This document shows positions 51,384-60,288 of a DNA stretch of 64,000 nt, in pieces. The stretch is taken from contig NZ_UTKY01000122.1 of NCBI RefSeq assembly GCF_900583165.1, positions 119,102 through 183,101 on the forward strand. Reading direction: 5' to 3'. Each line of letters begins with the position of its first letter. Position 1 is the stretch's first letter. The position numbers and the translations under genes were made by a program. Under the pieces are notes generated by a model. That model did not search any database. It was not told where the DNA came from and was given only the letters and a program-made list of their open reading frames with translations. The stretch is from Pseudomonas viridiflava. GTDB lineage: Bacteria; Pseudomonadota; Gammaproteobacteria; Pseudomonadales; Pseudomonadaceae.

Positions 51384-52325
51384 TCAGCAGTGACTGATCA
51401 GTTGCTTCAGCACGGTCTTGAATGTATCGATCTGCTCTTCGCTGAAATCGCTGAATACCGTGTCTTGCTGTTCTCGTGCAATCGCCCATAAGTCTTCCGT
51501 CTGATCCAGACCGGCAGCGGTCAGGCGCACACGGTTTTCATCGTCGCTCACCAGGCCTTTGCGCTTGAGATTGGCCACCGCCTCTTCGATCTCCCGAACC
51601 GGCATGGCCACCTCGCGCAGCAGGTCGTTCATGCTCAAGCCTGCGTCACTTTCCAGCACCATCAGCATGCGCGCCTCGCTAGTACGTAGCCCGGTGGACA
51701 ATTGCCGTGGCTGGTAGCTGGACTGATAGGCACGTACAGCCTGAGTCATCAGGTAGTACAAATTGTGGGTCAGACGGCCCTGGAAATGGCTGCTAGGCGC
51801 CTGATTTTCGTCGCGTCGTGTCATACGTGTATGTGGCAGTACCATGGAGTATGCGCCTTGGTGATACAGCAAAGGCGAACGGCCAAAGTCGTCGAATGCC
51901 ACGACCTTGCCGATCATGATCCAGTGATCACCGCCGTCCACCTGCTGGTATTTCTCGCAATGAAACCGCGCTGAACAGTCAGCAAAGACCGGCGCGCCAC
52001 CCTCGCCCGGTTCGAATTTTATTTCGGCGAAACGATCTTCCTTCGGACGGGCAAAGTTGTTCGATAGATCGATCTGGTCAGCCGCCAGCACGTTGACCGC
52101 AAAATGGCTTGCCTGCTCGAACACCTCGTGACTGTTGGAACGCTTGTCGATACTCCAAAGCACCAGCGGTGGATCAAGGGATACCGAATTGAAACTGTTG
52201 GCAGTAACGCCAACCTTGCGCCCGCTGGCGTCAGCGGCAGTCACGACAGTGACGCCGGTAGCAAAATTTCCCAAGGCCCGGCGAAAGGCACGAGCATCGA
52301 AGGGCGTAGGGTTTAGATCAGACAT
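51384..52325 (-). CDS. 4-hydroxyphenylacetate 3-hydroxylase, reductase component (C1 type)
   Basis: 313 residues from ATG 52325 (GGGAG seven bases upstream; earlier ATG lacks one). Flavin reductase domain about 1-170 (LGNFATGVTVVTAADASG, then VGVTANSFNSVSLDPPLVLW), followed by a MarR-like C-terminal domain (about 185-313: LRTSEARMLMVLESDAGLSM). This two-domain form is characteristic of Acinetobacter baumannii C1-HPAH (315 residues), where the C-terminal part represses flavin reduction until 4-HPA binds. Supplies FMNH2 to the C2 oxygenase 66 bp upstream. Differs from the small HpaC of enterobacteria. Confidence 0.92.
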   Translation of the reverse strand: MSDLNPTPFDARAFRRALGNFATGVTVVTAADASGRKVGVTANSFNSVSLDPPLVLWSIDKRSNSHEVFEQASHFAVNVLAADQIDLSNNFARPKEDRFAEIKFEPGEGGAPVFADCSARFHCEKYQQVDGGDHWIMIGKVVAFDDFGRSPLLYHQGAYSMVLPHTRMTRRDENQAPSSHFQGRLTHNLYYLMTQAVRAYQSSYQPRQLSTGLRTSEARMLMVLESDAGLSMNDLLREVAMPVREIEEAVANLKRKGLVSDDENRVRLTAAGLDQTEDLWAIAREQQDTVFSDFSEEQIDTFKTVLKQLISHC

Positions 52326-52391
52326 GCAAGACTCCCGGACTGCTTCTACAAGCACTCCTGATTGTTGTTATAGAGACTTTGGGTGTTCGAC

Positions 52392-53561
52392 TTAGATCAT
52401 GCTTGGGTCAGGATCTAGGCCCATCAGCTCACGGCCCAAAATCTGCGCGCACACGTCATAGTCGGTGTAGGCATGGGCGCCGGTCATATGCGAGTCACGG
52501 AATAGACGCTGCATTTCGTTGTGCTCGAACCAGGCATTACCACCAGCAGCCTCAAACAGACGGTCGACAGCCTGGATGCACATTTTGGTCGCGTATGCCT
52601 GATTGGTGCGCCAGAAGGCCAAGGTCTCGCGAGTTGGATAGCGATGTTGCTCACTGTGTTCAGCATGTTCCTGCCACGTCTTTTCTAAGAAAGCACGGGC
52701 CGCAGCCACCTGGTGAGTTGACTCCGCCAGGCGCATAAGGGCTGGCGTTGCCGCCCCTACTGCGGCGCCGGTATAGGCACGTACGCGGGTTTTGGTCTTT
52801 TCCCGGAATACGTCAAGCATCCGTTCGGCCACCCCCAAGCTCACGGTGGAAAACCCGCTGGCGAAGTAAGGACGGTACGGCGAGTAGAAAATCTTGCTGT
52901 CTGGGTACAGACCAAAGCCTGCGGACTTGCCTTCCATCATGTCTTTGGCTTTCTGAATTCGGTGTTCCGGCACCCACGTATTTTCGATGATCAGTGTCTT
53001 GGTGCCGCTACCTTTCATGCCGGCTGCAAACCAATCATCACGGATCTGATAATCACTGCGCGGCAGCACGGCGAAACAATAGTCCTGGGTACCCTCGGTG
53101 TTCTTGCGACGGAAGCCGACGATCGCCCACTCAGCGTGATCGCAGCCGCTGCTCCAGCCCATCTCACCGCTGAACAACACGCCGCCTTCAACTTCTTCGG
53201 TGCGGCCGAACGGCGCGATGCTGCTGCTGGCCGTGGCATTGGGGTCATCACCCCAGACTTCCTGTTGGAGCTTGGCGGAAAACATCGCCAGTTGATGGCT
53301 GTGCGTGCACAGCAGGCTCATCGCCCAGGCAGTGCTCGCACAGGCGCCGGCGAGCAAGGCGATGCAATCAGCAAATTGCGGCAGTGAGATTTCCATTCCG
53401 CCGAACTGGCGGGGCTGAAACGCTCGGTGCATACCGATGCTTTTGAGCAGCGAAATGTTTTCGTCAGGGACCTTGCGGCTTTGCTCAGCCTGGAACGCGT
53501 TGGCTGCAATGGTCGGCAGAATCGACTTGAGATCGTCAAAGAGCGGGTTTGGCTTTTTCAT
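52392..53561 (-). CDS. 4-hydroxyphenylacetate 3-hydroxylase, oxygenase component (C2 type)
   Basis: 389 residues, acyl-CoA-dehydrogenase fold. Matches A. baumannii C2-HPAH closely: SLLCTHSHQLAMFSAKLQ (about 102-119), TASSSIAPFGRTEEVEGG, GWSSGCDHAEWAIVGF, AKDMMEGKSAGFGLYPDSKI and the C-terminus AQILGRELMGLDPDPSM. It lacks roughly 30 N-terminal residues of the Acinetobacter enzyme. Uses FMNH2 and O2 to make 3,4-dihydroxyphenylacetate, feeding HpaD. AGGA lies upstream of the start. Confidence 0.93.
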   Translation of the reverse strand: MKKPNPLFDDLKSILPTIAANAFQAEQSRKVPDENISLLKSIGMHRAFQPRQFGGMEISLPQFADCIALLAGACASTAWAMSLLCTHSHQLAMFSAKLQQEVWGDDPNATASSSIAPFGRTEEVEGGVLFSGEMGWSSGCDHAEWAIVGFRRKNTEGTQDYCFAVLPRSDYQIRDDWFAAGMKGSGTKTLIIENTWVPEHRIQKAKDMMEGKSAGFGLYPDSKIFYSPYRPYFASGFSTVSLGVAERMLDVFREKTKTRVRAYTGAAVGAATPALMRLAESTHQVAAARAFLEKTWQEHAEHSEQHRYPTRETLAFWRTNQAYATKMCIQAVDRLFEAAGGNAWFEHNEMQRLFRDSHMTGAHAYTDYDVCAQILGRELMGLDPDPSMI

Positions 53562-53684
53562 GGGAGGTCCTGCTTATTATTGGATGTCCGGCGTTCTCCC
53601 GTCATCAAGGATTCGCACCGGCTGCAGGACCAGTATGGGGTGAGCGGAACGTCGGGAAAATGCACCTTCCATATGCAAAATTGT

Positions 53685-53700
53685 ACTTTCCATGGGAAGT
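53685..53700. promoter_or_regulatory. Near-palindrome upstream of the hydroxylase operon
   Basis: ACTTTCCATGGGAAGT is a 16-bp palindrome with one mismatched pair, about 125 bp upstream of the C2 start. A related CTTCCATATG lies 15 bp away (53665). It may bind HpaA or another activator. Confidence 0.35.
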
Positions 53701-53816
53701 TTCTCCCTCAAAAAAGAGCGCCGCGCCGATAACACACACGGGCACTATAAATAAGCCACCGGCATACAGAATGCGCATACCGGCTTAGGGCTCAGGCGCA
53801 AATGCTCAAGGTCGAG

Positions 53817-54671
53817 TCAATAGAAATACGCCACGCGAAACTGCAGCGAATTATCAATCTTCACCCCCTCACGCACTGAGGTGTCATGCATGAGCTGCCC
53901 CAAGACTTGCACTTGCTTACCCAGCATTGTCGCAACGGTAAAGCCTACGGTACCGTTGCTCCGGCTGGTGGCAAGAGTTTCGTGGTCCAATGTCTCTCGC
54001 GCGCCCCAATTATGACGGTATGAGAGAGCGGCGTAGGTATCAGGTGTAAAGTTGTATCGCAGATGATTGTGCAGCTGAAGCAACGGATCTTTTTTGGCAT
54101 TGGTAGAACGCTGCTCATCATAGAACTCGGTCTCAGCGATCACGTCCCAGGTGATCTTGTCGGTCAGTCCTTTTATATAGCCGACCTGAAAATCCAGGGC
54201 CCAGCGATTGTCGCTCAAGGCAAACCCCTGGTTCTTCTCGCTGCCCGTCGGCGCTGTAACGAATATTGACCAGCCGAGGTGTTCATTCTTGGCAAGATCG
54301 GCAATGGTCCACACCGTCCCACCGAACGTAATATCACCCAGGCCGGAATTTTTGCTGTCAGTGGCACCGGTCTTTTGATACCCGAACGGAATGACAATCT
54401 GCGGATCCCACGTAAGCCCTGTATTGAAGAACTCGGTGAAGTGGATCAATCGCAAGACCCCAACAGTCAGATCAAGGTCAAGGTTGTCAGCAACTTTCTT
54501 GCCGCCTGAGTAGACCTTATCTCCTCTAGGATTCTGCTGGTACAGCACCACCACATCGGTGCCTTGCGGTAATGCGGTGTAATCGCCAGGGTCTGGTTTA
54601 ACATCAGCCAGGGCCAAAGGAGCCAAGCTAGCGAAAAGTGCGCTGAACGTCAGAGTGCTGAGTGTTTTCAT
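53817..54671 (-). CDS. Outer-membrane protein of the phenol-degradation MetA family
   Basis: 284 residues with signal peptide (about 1-22, LTFSALFASLAPLALA). Phenol_MetA_deg/SphA-type barrel features: FFNTGLTWDPQIVIPFGYQK-like segment, GLGDITFGGTVW (about 110-121), WSIFVTAPTGSEKNQGFALS, and the terminal Phe-Tyr of a barrel (VAYFY). This family occurs beside aromatic or alcohol degradation genes and probably lets hydrophobic substrates cross the outer membrane. 87 bp downstream of the PQQ dehydrogenase on the same strand. Confidence 0.85.
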   Translation of the reverse strand: MKTLSTLTFSALFASLAPLALADVKPDPGDYTALPQGTDVVVLYQQNPRGDKVYSGGKKVADNLDLDLTVGVLRLIHFTEFFNTGLTWDPQIVIPFGYQKTGATDSKNSGLGDITFGGTVWTIADLAKNEHLGWSIFVTAPTGSEKNQGFALSDNRWALDFQVGYIKGLTDKITWDVIAETEFYDEQRSTNAKKDPLLQLHNHLRYNFTPDTYAALSYRHNWGARETLDHETLATSRSNGTVGFTVATMLGKQVQVLGQLMHDTSVREGVKIDNSLQFRVAYFY

Positions 54672-54758
54672 GGCGTGTCTCTTTATTTTTATTGGAGGCA
54701 GAGCTTCGCCATGACGACTCCTTAAGGAGCCGCCAGGCGCAGGTAAAACAGCATGGGA

Positions 54759-56873
54759 TCAGTGAGAGGCGGAGTGCCCCGCGGCCTCGAGGTCAGCCTG
54801 CAAATCCTGGGTACGCTTAACGAGGTATTGACGAATCATTTCCATATCTTCGCGCTGGAGAATGTCCGAGAAGTTTGGCATTCCCTTGCTAATCAATGCA
54901 CCGCTGACAAAAGCAGGAAACGCCGCGTGTTTGTTGTCATCCAGATAGCGCAAGTCTGGCACCACGCCACCACTGATGGCGTTAAGACCATGGCAGCCGG
55001 CACACAGGCCATTAAACAGACCTCGGGCCTGAGCGAGTTGCTCGGCGGTTGCCGTCAGCGTCTGGTGGGTCGTCGGCAAAACAGGTGCGACCTTAGGCGG
55101 TGGCAACTCCCCATGGGCTCCGAGCTTGAAGGCGATTACCCGCGATTCGGCGCGCACCTTACCTTTGTTAGTCAATGGCCCGGTCAGCAAGGGTATGATT
55201 CCACCCCAACCGACCGAGAACGCCACGTATTGCTCGCCATTAACTGTGTAGGTGACAGGCCCTGCCATCACCCCGGAGTTAGCCCCGTGCTCCCACAGCT
55301 GCTTACCAGTGTCGGCGCGATAGGCGACTACACGTCCATCGGCAGTGCCTTGGAACACCAGGTTGCCCGCGGTTGCCAGCGTGCCTCCGTTGCCAGCGCT
55401 GATGTACGGCTGCTTCCAGGCAGCCTTCTGTTTAACCGGATCCCAAGCAATCAGCTCACCACTCCAGGCGTCACGGATTTTATTCAGAACTGTCGGATCT
55501 TCAGGCAAGTCCGGTACATCAAGCCCAAAGTTCACCACCGACTTGTTCGACAAAAACATAGGCGCCTTGGCGGCCTTAAGTTCAGCCAAGGTGTACTGGG
55601 CAGGAATGTAGACGTATCCAGTCTTCGGGCTAAACGACATGGGGTGCCAGTTGTGCCCACCGAGGAAACTTGGCTGCACCACTTTCGGCTCTTTGGAATA
55701 GTCGGCCGCGCCGGTAAGAATCGGTCGACCGGTTTTCATGTCGATACCGCTGGCCCAATTGACCGGAACGAAATTCTTAGCCGACAGCAACTTGCCATTA
55801 GTGCGGTCAAGGACATAGAAAAAGCCGTTCTTCGGCGCTTGCATAATCACTTTGCGGACTTTGCCGTCAATCTTGATATCAGCCAATATCATGTGTTGCG
55901 TGGCGGTGAAATCCCACTGGTCTTGCGGTGTGATTTGGTAGTGCCAAACGTATTCTCCGGTGTCTGGCCGCAACGCCAGAATCGAAGACACGTAGAGGTT
56001 GTCACCCTTACCATTGGTACGGAACTGGTAGTTCCAAGGTGAACCGTTGCCAGTGCCCACATAGAGAAGATCGAGATCCGGGTCGTAGGCCATGGAGTCC
56101 CAGACCGTCCCGCCGCCGCCCCATTTGACCCAGCCGTCGCCGTCCCAGGTTTTCATCGCCTTGGCCATGGCACTGTTTTCAGGTGGTAGCTTCGGGTCAC
56201 CCGGCACGGTATAAAACCGCCACGCCTGCTTGCCAGTCTCGGCATCGTAAGCAGTAACATAACCGCGAACGCCAAACTCCGCACCGCCATTGCCGATCAA
56301 CACCTTGCCTTTAATAATTCGTGGAGCTCCCGTGATCGAGTAGCTCTTCGTCCGATCAATAATGGTGTCAACGCTCCACACAGGCTGACCATTAGCTGCA
56401 TCAAGGGCTATCAAACGACCATCAAAGCTACCCACGTAAACCTTACCCTGCCATACCGCAACGCCACGATTGACGGGACCACAGCAGCCCTGACTAAGAT
56501 TTTCCGCCGGTACTTTCGGATCATATTTCCAAAGCAACTCACCTGTGGCTGCATTGATCGCATACACGATGCTAAACGCGCCGGTTGTATACATCACTCC
56601 ATCGACTACAAGCGGCGTAGCTTCGGTACCGCTATCGATATCAAGCTTGGTCGTCCATGCCATACCCAACTGCCCGACGTTGCCAGTATTCACGCTATCC
56701 AGTGGGCTGTAACGCTGCTCATCGTAAGTGCGGCCATGGCTCATCCAGTTGCCTGGTTCTTGGTCAGCCGCGATGATTCGCTGACCATCGACCTGAGCCG
56801 GACCTGCCAACACAACTGAGCAAAATGTAGCCATCAGCAAAGGGGTGCCTATCATCAGGCTCCGTATTTTCAT
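54759..56873 (-). CDS. PQQ-dependent quinohemoprotein alcohol dehydrogenase
   Basis: 704 residues: signal peptide (about 1-23, IGTPLLMATFCSVVLA), eight-bladed PQQ propeller (about 30-580) with adjacent cysteines GCCGPVNRG (about 119-127) that contact PQQ, tryptophan-docking repeats such as GWTTKLDIDS and GKVYVGSFDGRLIALDAANG, and a fused cytochrome c domain with the heme motif CAGCHG (about 630). Type II quinohemoprotein of the periplasm; oxidises primary alcohols to aldehydes, electrons going via heme c. GGAG ten bases upstream. The pqqA at 40049 and the hpa genes make an aromatic alcohol (for example tyrosol) an attractive substrate. Metal preference (Ca or lanthanide) cannot be decided here. 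Confidence 0.93.
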   Translation of the reverse strand: MKIRSLMIGTPLLMATFCSVVLAGPAQVDGQRIIAADQEPGNWMSHGRTYDEQRYSPLDSVNTGNVGQLGMAWTTKLDIDSGTEATPLVVDGVMYTTGAFSIVYAINAATGELLWKYDPKVPAENLSQGCCGPVNRGVAVWQGKVYVGSFDGRLIALDAANGQPVWSVDTIIDRTKSYSITGAPRIIKGKVLIGNGGAEFGVRGYVTAYDAETGKQAWRFYTVPGDPKLPPENSAMAKAMKTWDGDGWVKWGGGGTVWDSMAYDPDLDLLYVGTGNGSPWNYQFRTNGKGDNLYVSSILALRPDTGEYVWHYQITPQDQWDFTATQHMILADIKIDGKVRKVIMQAPKNGFFYVLDRTNGKLLSAKNFVPVNWASGIDMKTGRPILTGAADYSKEPKVVQPSFLGGHNWHPMSFSPKTGYVYIPAQYTLAELKAAKAPMFLSNKSVVNFGLDVPDLPEDPTVLNKIRDAWSGELIAWDPVKQKAAWKQPYISAGNGGTLATAGNLVFQGTADGRVVAYRADTGKQLWEHGANSGVMAGPVTYTVNGEQYVAFSVGWGGIIPLLTGPLTNKGKVRAESRVIAFKLGAHGELPPPKVAPVLPTTHQTLTATAEQLAQARGLFNGLCAGCHGLNAISGGVVPDLRYLDDNKHAAFPAFVSGALISKGMPNFSDILQREDMEMIRQYLVKRTQDLQADLEAAGHSASH

Positions 56874-57002
56874 TGTTATTTTTCTCCGGCAATAATCGGC
56901 TCGGTATCACACCCTAGCCCAGGCAATCTTATTAGAGAGCCTGCGATGCAGGGCGACTTGACTGAGTCTGCCAAACCGCTTGGCTTTTTCTGCCATTTGC
57001 AC

Positions 57003-57944
57003 TTACGAGAAATGTTGACGGAAATCCCGGGGAGCATGCTGGAAACGGCGTTTGAACGCGCGACTAAAATGCGCGGCATCGACAAAACCCCATTTGAATG
57101 CTATCTGAGTGATTGATTCGTGACGAAGGTCGTGGGCCCGCAGATCCTTTGCCACCCTCTCCAAGCGGCGCTGCTGAATGTAGCGAGATATACTTTCGTG
57201 ACGTTGTTCGAAAAGCCGATATAAATGTCGGACCGAGACATTTAAGCGTCGGGCCAGGTATTCAGGACTCAACTCGGTGTCTTGGAGAGAAGCCTCAACC
57301 AAACGTGTGGCCAGGCCGTAGATATCATCCTGACCCACGCAGGCAAAGCCAGGTTGCCCATCGGCACGTTCGTCCAAGCCGGCGGCGGCCAATCCAATCA
57401 TTGCTTGCTCCAGAGCGGAGCCGTCGCTTCTGCCGCCGTAGTCTCTGCTCAACTCTACGTCACCCAACGAACGCACCAGTGCGCGAATCATGTGAGTGGC
57501 GACACTATTGCGAGCGAGCTTTCCGAACAGCTGTTTCTGGCTTAGTTGAAGGCTGACTTCCTCGCGAGAAAGATGAATCGAAATATTTTGCACCAGCCCC
57601 TGTGGTTCGATCTCAAATGCCCGCGCCGAGTCAACAAGGGCTACGTCTTCCGGCCCCAATTCAATTACCTGGTTTTGTTGGCGAATGCGCTGATGACCAG
57701 CGTTCTGAAGAATTAGGAAGCAGTACCGATCATCATCCCCGTCACCGCAGGTACGGTGGCGGCTAATCAAGCCTGCATTGGTTCGGATATGGGCTATCTC
57801 TAAGCCACAGACATCTTGACCGTGGACGCTACCGATAAACAGGCTGTGCTGATCTGACATGGCTGTGCTGAAGTTGCCACATACCGCCCGTAAGTCGCGG
57901 TTCCAGTTGGCGAACTCATCCGAAGAGCGAAACAAGGCAGGCAT
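57003..57944 (-). CDS. AraC-family activator, FeaR-like
   Basis: 313 residues from ATG 57944, preceded by GGGAGG. N-terminal sensor domain about 1-190 (FANWNRDLRAVCGNF) like FeaR/AraC_binding_2 regulators; C-terminal double helix-turn-helix with LARRLNVSVRHLYRLFEQRH (about 230-250) and QIAFKWGFVDAAHFSRAFKR (about 283-302). FeaR controls phenylethylamine/tyramine catabolism in E. coli; here the adjacent PQQ dehydrogenase is the obvious target, 129 bp away. A GTTAAC element lies upstream at 57978. Confidence 0.85.
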   Translation of the reverse strand: MPALFRSSDEFANWNRDLRAVCGNFSTAMSDQHSLFIGSVHGQDVCGLEIAHIRTNAGLISRHRTCGDGDDDRYCFLILQNAGHQRIRQQNQVIELGPEDVALVDSARAFEIEPQGLVQNISIHLSREEVSLQLSQKQLFGKLARNSVATHMIRALVRSLGDVELSRDYGGRSDGSALEQAMIGLAAAGLDERADGQPGFACVGQDDIYGLATRLVEASLQDTELSPEYLARRLNVSVRHLYRLFEQRHESISRYIQQRRLERVAKDLRAHDLRHESITQIAFKWGFVDAAHFSRAFKRRFQHAPRDFRQHFS

Positions 57945-58354
57945 ACCCCCTCCCACACATTAATTATATTTATTCCGTTAACATATTATCTATTTTTGTT
58001 AGGCGCAAGCCTCGATGAGTCGAAATAGACAATACCGCAGGCCACAGAAGCTCTAGAGGCGGTAGTAAATCGGGCTAAGCAGGTAGGATCGAAGCACCAT
58101 CTGCCAGATGTTGTTTTTTGTGTGAGGTGGAGTGCCGCGAAAAAAATATCTACTTCTCGACAGGAGGTGCCTCGAGATGTGTTCGATCACGTCATGATGT
58201 CCTATAAATCGGAATGTCCTCAATGGACCGACAGAGCATTCTTGTCGTGATCGCCTAAAATCTATAAGTCATGAGCTGTAGGGCGCCAAAATCCAGCGTG
58301 ATTGAGAGCGACATAAGGAACCCGAGCTCACATGAAGGGAGGCGCCGCCTGCAT
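57945..58354. other. Boundary between aromatic island and ICE
   Basis: AT-rich just upstream of the AraC gene with GTTAAC at 57978-57983. A near-consensus ribosome site AGGAGGT (58162-58168) precedes a six-codon ORF (58177-58197), and a 17-codon ORF begins by TGATG overlap with its stop. No tRNA or attachment repeat was recognised. Confidence 0.4.
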
Positions 58355-59098
58355 ATGACACGTTGCCATCATCCATACGCCAAGGTGTATTATCGTCCCA
58401 TCGAAGCTGCATTGAGGTGGTGCAATCTCATTGCTCACGAAGCACGGATCATGGAGCTCTCTTGGTCTAGCTCACCTGGACTGGCCGCGGCCTTTCCGCA
58501 ATGGCCATGCCTACATACCAACACCGAAAAAATTCTCGATGCAATTAAGCAAGGAGAACTCCCTTTCGGGTACTTTGGTATGCCCATCCCCAGGAGCTCC
58601 CACTTCGATTGTAATCAACTAACGGTGCGCCACACCGATCTCAGAATTTGGATGTCGCGCTATTATCCTAGCGAAAAACCAGCCTTTCTTTTCGAAGATT
58701 CAGATGACATACAAGGTTCTCTAAGCATAGGTACTTACCTGGCCTTACAAGCAGACCGAGACGCTTTGCAAATCCAGATAAAAAATATTGAATCTGCCTA
58801 TCAGCAATTACTGGATGAACTTGAGGCTATTGGGCTAGAAAGAGAAAATCTTAATCAACAATTCAAAGCCAATAGTAAAGTCAGCGACCGCAGCGAAACC
58901 GCGTATCTTCACATCATTGGGGCGATGGTCAGGCTATTTCTAGATCATTCGCCATCGGGGAAACCTTATTCAGTTTTCCGGTCTCAGGCGGCTATTGTTG
59001 ATGCCCTAACGGCTCATCATAAAAACCTTTCTGGAATTTCAAAGCGCACGCTGGACGAAAAATTTGCTGCGGCGAAACGAAGCCTCAACGATGTATAA
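58355..59098 (+). CDS. ICE-associated hypothetical protein with coiled-coil
   Basis: 247 residues from ATG 58355 (an upstream in-frame ATG at 58271 has no ribosome site). Family not recognised with confidence. N-terminal half (about 1-130: YYRPIEAALRWCNLIAHEAR, LPFGYFGMPIPRSSHFD) is soluble; residues about 130-175 (QADRDALQIQIKNIESAYQQ) look coiled-coil; a C-terminal helical part (SGKPYSVFRSQAAIVDALTA, then GISKRTLDEKFAAAKRSLND) has a DNA-binding-like pattern. Its base composition is more AT-rich than the genes after it. Followed by a hairpin. It may be cargo or the first gene of the integrative element. Confidence 0.6.
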   Translation: MTRCHHPYAKVYYRPIEAALRWCNLIAHEARIMELSWSSSPGLAAAFPQWPCLHTNTEKILDAIKQGELPFGYFGMPIPRSSHFDCNQLTVRHTDLRIWMSRYYPSEKPAFLFEDSDDIQGSLSIGTYLALQADRDALQIQIKNIESAYQQLLDELEAIGLERENLNQQFKANSKVSDRSETAYLHIIGAMVRLFLDHSPSGKPYSVFRSQAAIVDALTAHHKNLSGISKRTLDEKFAAAKRSLNDV

Positions 59099-59105
59099 CT
59101 CGCAC

Positions 59106-59134
59106 TGCACCGCAAGCTCATTCATTGCGGTGCA
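59106..59134 (+). terminator. Hairpin after the hypothetical gene
   Basis: TGCACCGCAA and TTGCGGTGCA pair perfectly around a nine-base loop, 8 bp after the stop codon. No T-run follows directly. Confidence 0.5.
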
Positions 59135-59210
59135 ATGACACTCTCACATTTCTGTTATTCACTTCGGGTTACTTCCCATCGCACGCCAACCGGCGCCAGG
59201 AGTGACCAGC

Positions 59211-59435
59211 ATGTCCAGCCAATCCTCCCCCATCATTGAAGCACATCAGTCAGTGGTTGAACGTCATATCATGCGCCGTGATGAAGTGGAACGAAAAACC
59301 GGCTTCAAGCGGGCACACATCTACAACCTGATGAAGGAGGGTAAATTCCCGCAGGCCAAACGCATTGGCCTGCGCGCGGTGGGCTGGGACTCGCTGGAGA
59401 TCGAGCGTTGGGTCGTTGAACGCTTGGATCAGTAG
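59211..59435 (+). CDS. AlpA-family excisionase/regulator
   Basis: 74 residues from ATG 59211 (AGGAG eight bases upstream). MRRDEVERKTGFKRAHIYNL (about 25-44) and MKEGKFPQAKRIGLRAVGWD are the winged helix-turn-helix of AlpA/prophage CP4-57 regulators. These act in excision or control of integrated elements. First gene of the ICE backbone cluster; 10 bp to parA. Confidence 0.9.
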   Translation: MSSQSSPIIEAHQSVVERHIMRRDEVERKTGFKRAHIYNLMKEGKFPQAKRIGLRAVGWDSLEIERWVVERLDQ

Positions 59436-59445
59436 GCCTGATGTC

Positions 59446-60288
59446 ATGCGTGTAGTCTCGGTGGTATCCACCAAAGGCGGGGTGGGCAAAACCACAGTAG
59501 CCGCCAACCTCGGTGGTTTGCTAGCAGATACTGGCCTGCGCGTCCTTCTGTTGGATCTGGATAGTCAACCCACCCTTTCCAGCTACTACGCCTTGAGCCA
59601 GAAGGCTGATGTCGGTGCGTACGAGTTCATAGCACTCAACCTAACAACGCCTGCAAAGATTGTTTCCAAGACAGTGATCGCTGGGCTCGACCTGATCCTC
59701 TCCAACGACGATCAAGGTCGACTGAGTACCTTGCTGCTGCACGCTCCTGACGGGCGACTACGGCTGCGCAATCTGCTCGACAACTTCCGCCCCTACTATG
59801 ACGTGCTGTTGATCGACACCCAAGGTGCACGTAGCGTATTGCTGGACATGGCCATTCTGGCCTCCGACCTCGCCCTCACGCCTATCACCCCGGAAATGCT
59901 TGCCGCTCGCGAACTACGCCGGGGCACCTTGAAGCTGCTCAGAGAGCTTGAACCGCTCCGCCACCAGGGCATTGCACCGCCCCCTTTGCGACTGTTGCTG
60001 AACCAGGTGAATAGCATTCGAGTGGACACACGGATGATCATCCGGGGCCTACGCGAGACTTTCGCCGAAGCTACCAATATTTCGGTTCTGGATACCGTAG
60101 TCCCGGACCGAGTGTCGTATGTCAATGCCGCCTCCCTCGGCCTACCGGTCCACCGAATCGAGGCACGCTGGTCATCTGGGCGACGCTCACCATCGGCGCT
60201 AGAAACCATGCAAGCGCTGGCTATTGAGTTGTTTCCGGAATGGCGCAAGTCGATCGCTACGGTGAGCAGATGCGGGGAAGTTCAATGA
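59446..60288 (+). CDS. parA: ParA/Soj-family partition ATPase of an ICE
   Basis: 280 residues from ATG 59446. Deviant Walker A STKGGVGKTTVAANL (about 8-22), Walker A' DLDSQPTLSS, Walker B VLLIDTQGA. In PFGI-1, pKLC102 and PAPI-1-like elements soj marks one end of the element and is required for maintaining the excised circle. The stop overlaps the next small gene (ATGA). Confidence 0.93.
   Translation: MRVVSVVSTKGGVGKTTVAANLGGLLADTGLRVLLLDLDSQPTLSSYYALSQKADVGAYEFIALNLTTPAKIVSKTVIAGLDLILSNDDQGRLSTLLLHAPDGRLRLRNLLDNFRPYYDVLLIDTQGARSVLLDMAILASDLALTPITPEMLAARELRRGTLKLLRELEPLRHQGIAPPPLRLLLNQVNSIRVDTRMIIRGLRETFAEATNISVLDTVVPDRVSYVNAASLGLPVHRIEARWSSGRRSPSALETMQALAIELFPEWRKSIATVSRCGEVQ

Noticed and set aside
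54718..54729. CTCCTTAAGGAG palindrome between the MetA-type gene and the PQQ dehydrogenase
   Set aside because: Short self-complementary sequence without a U-tract and containing Shine-Dalgarno-like bases; not enough to call a terminator or operator.
54753..56042. 429-codon plus-strand open frame opposite the PQQ dehydrogenase
   Set aside because: Antisense shadow; the minus strand has PQQ and heme motifs.
57945..58354. tRNA gene or 3' tRNA fragment as ICE attachment site
   Set aside because: No tRNA 3' end, TPsiC arm or obvious direct repeat was found in this stretch.
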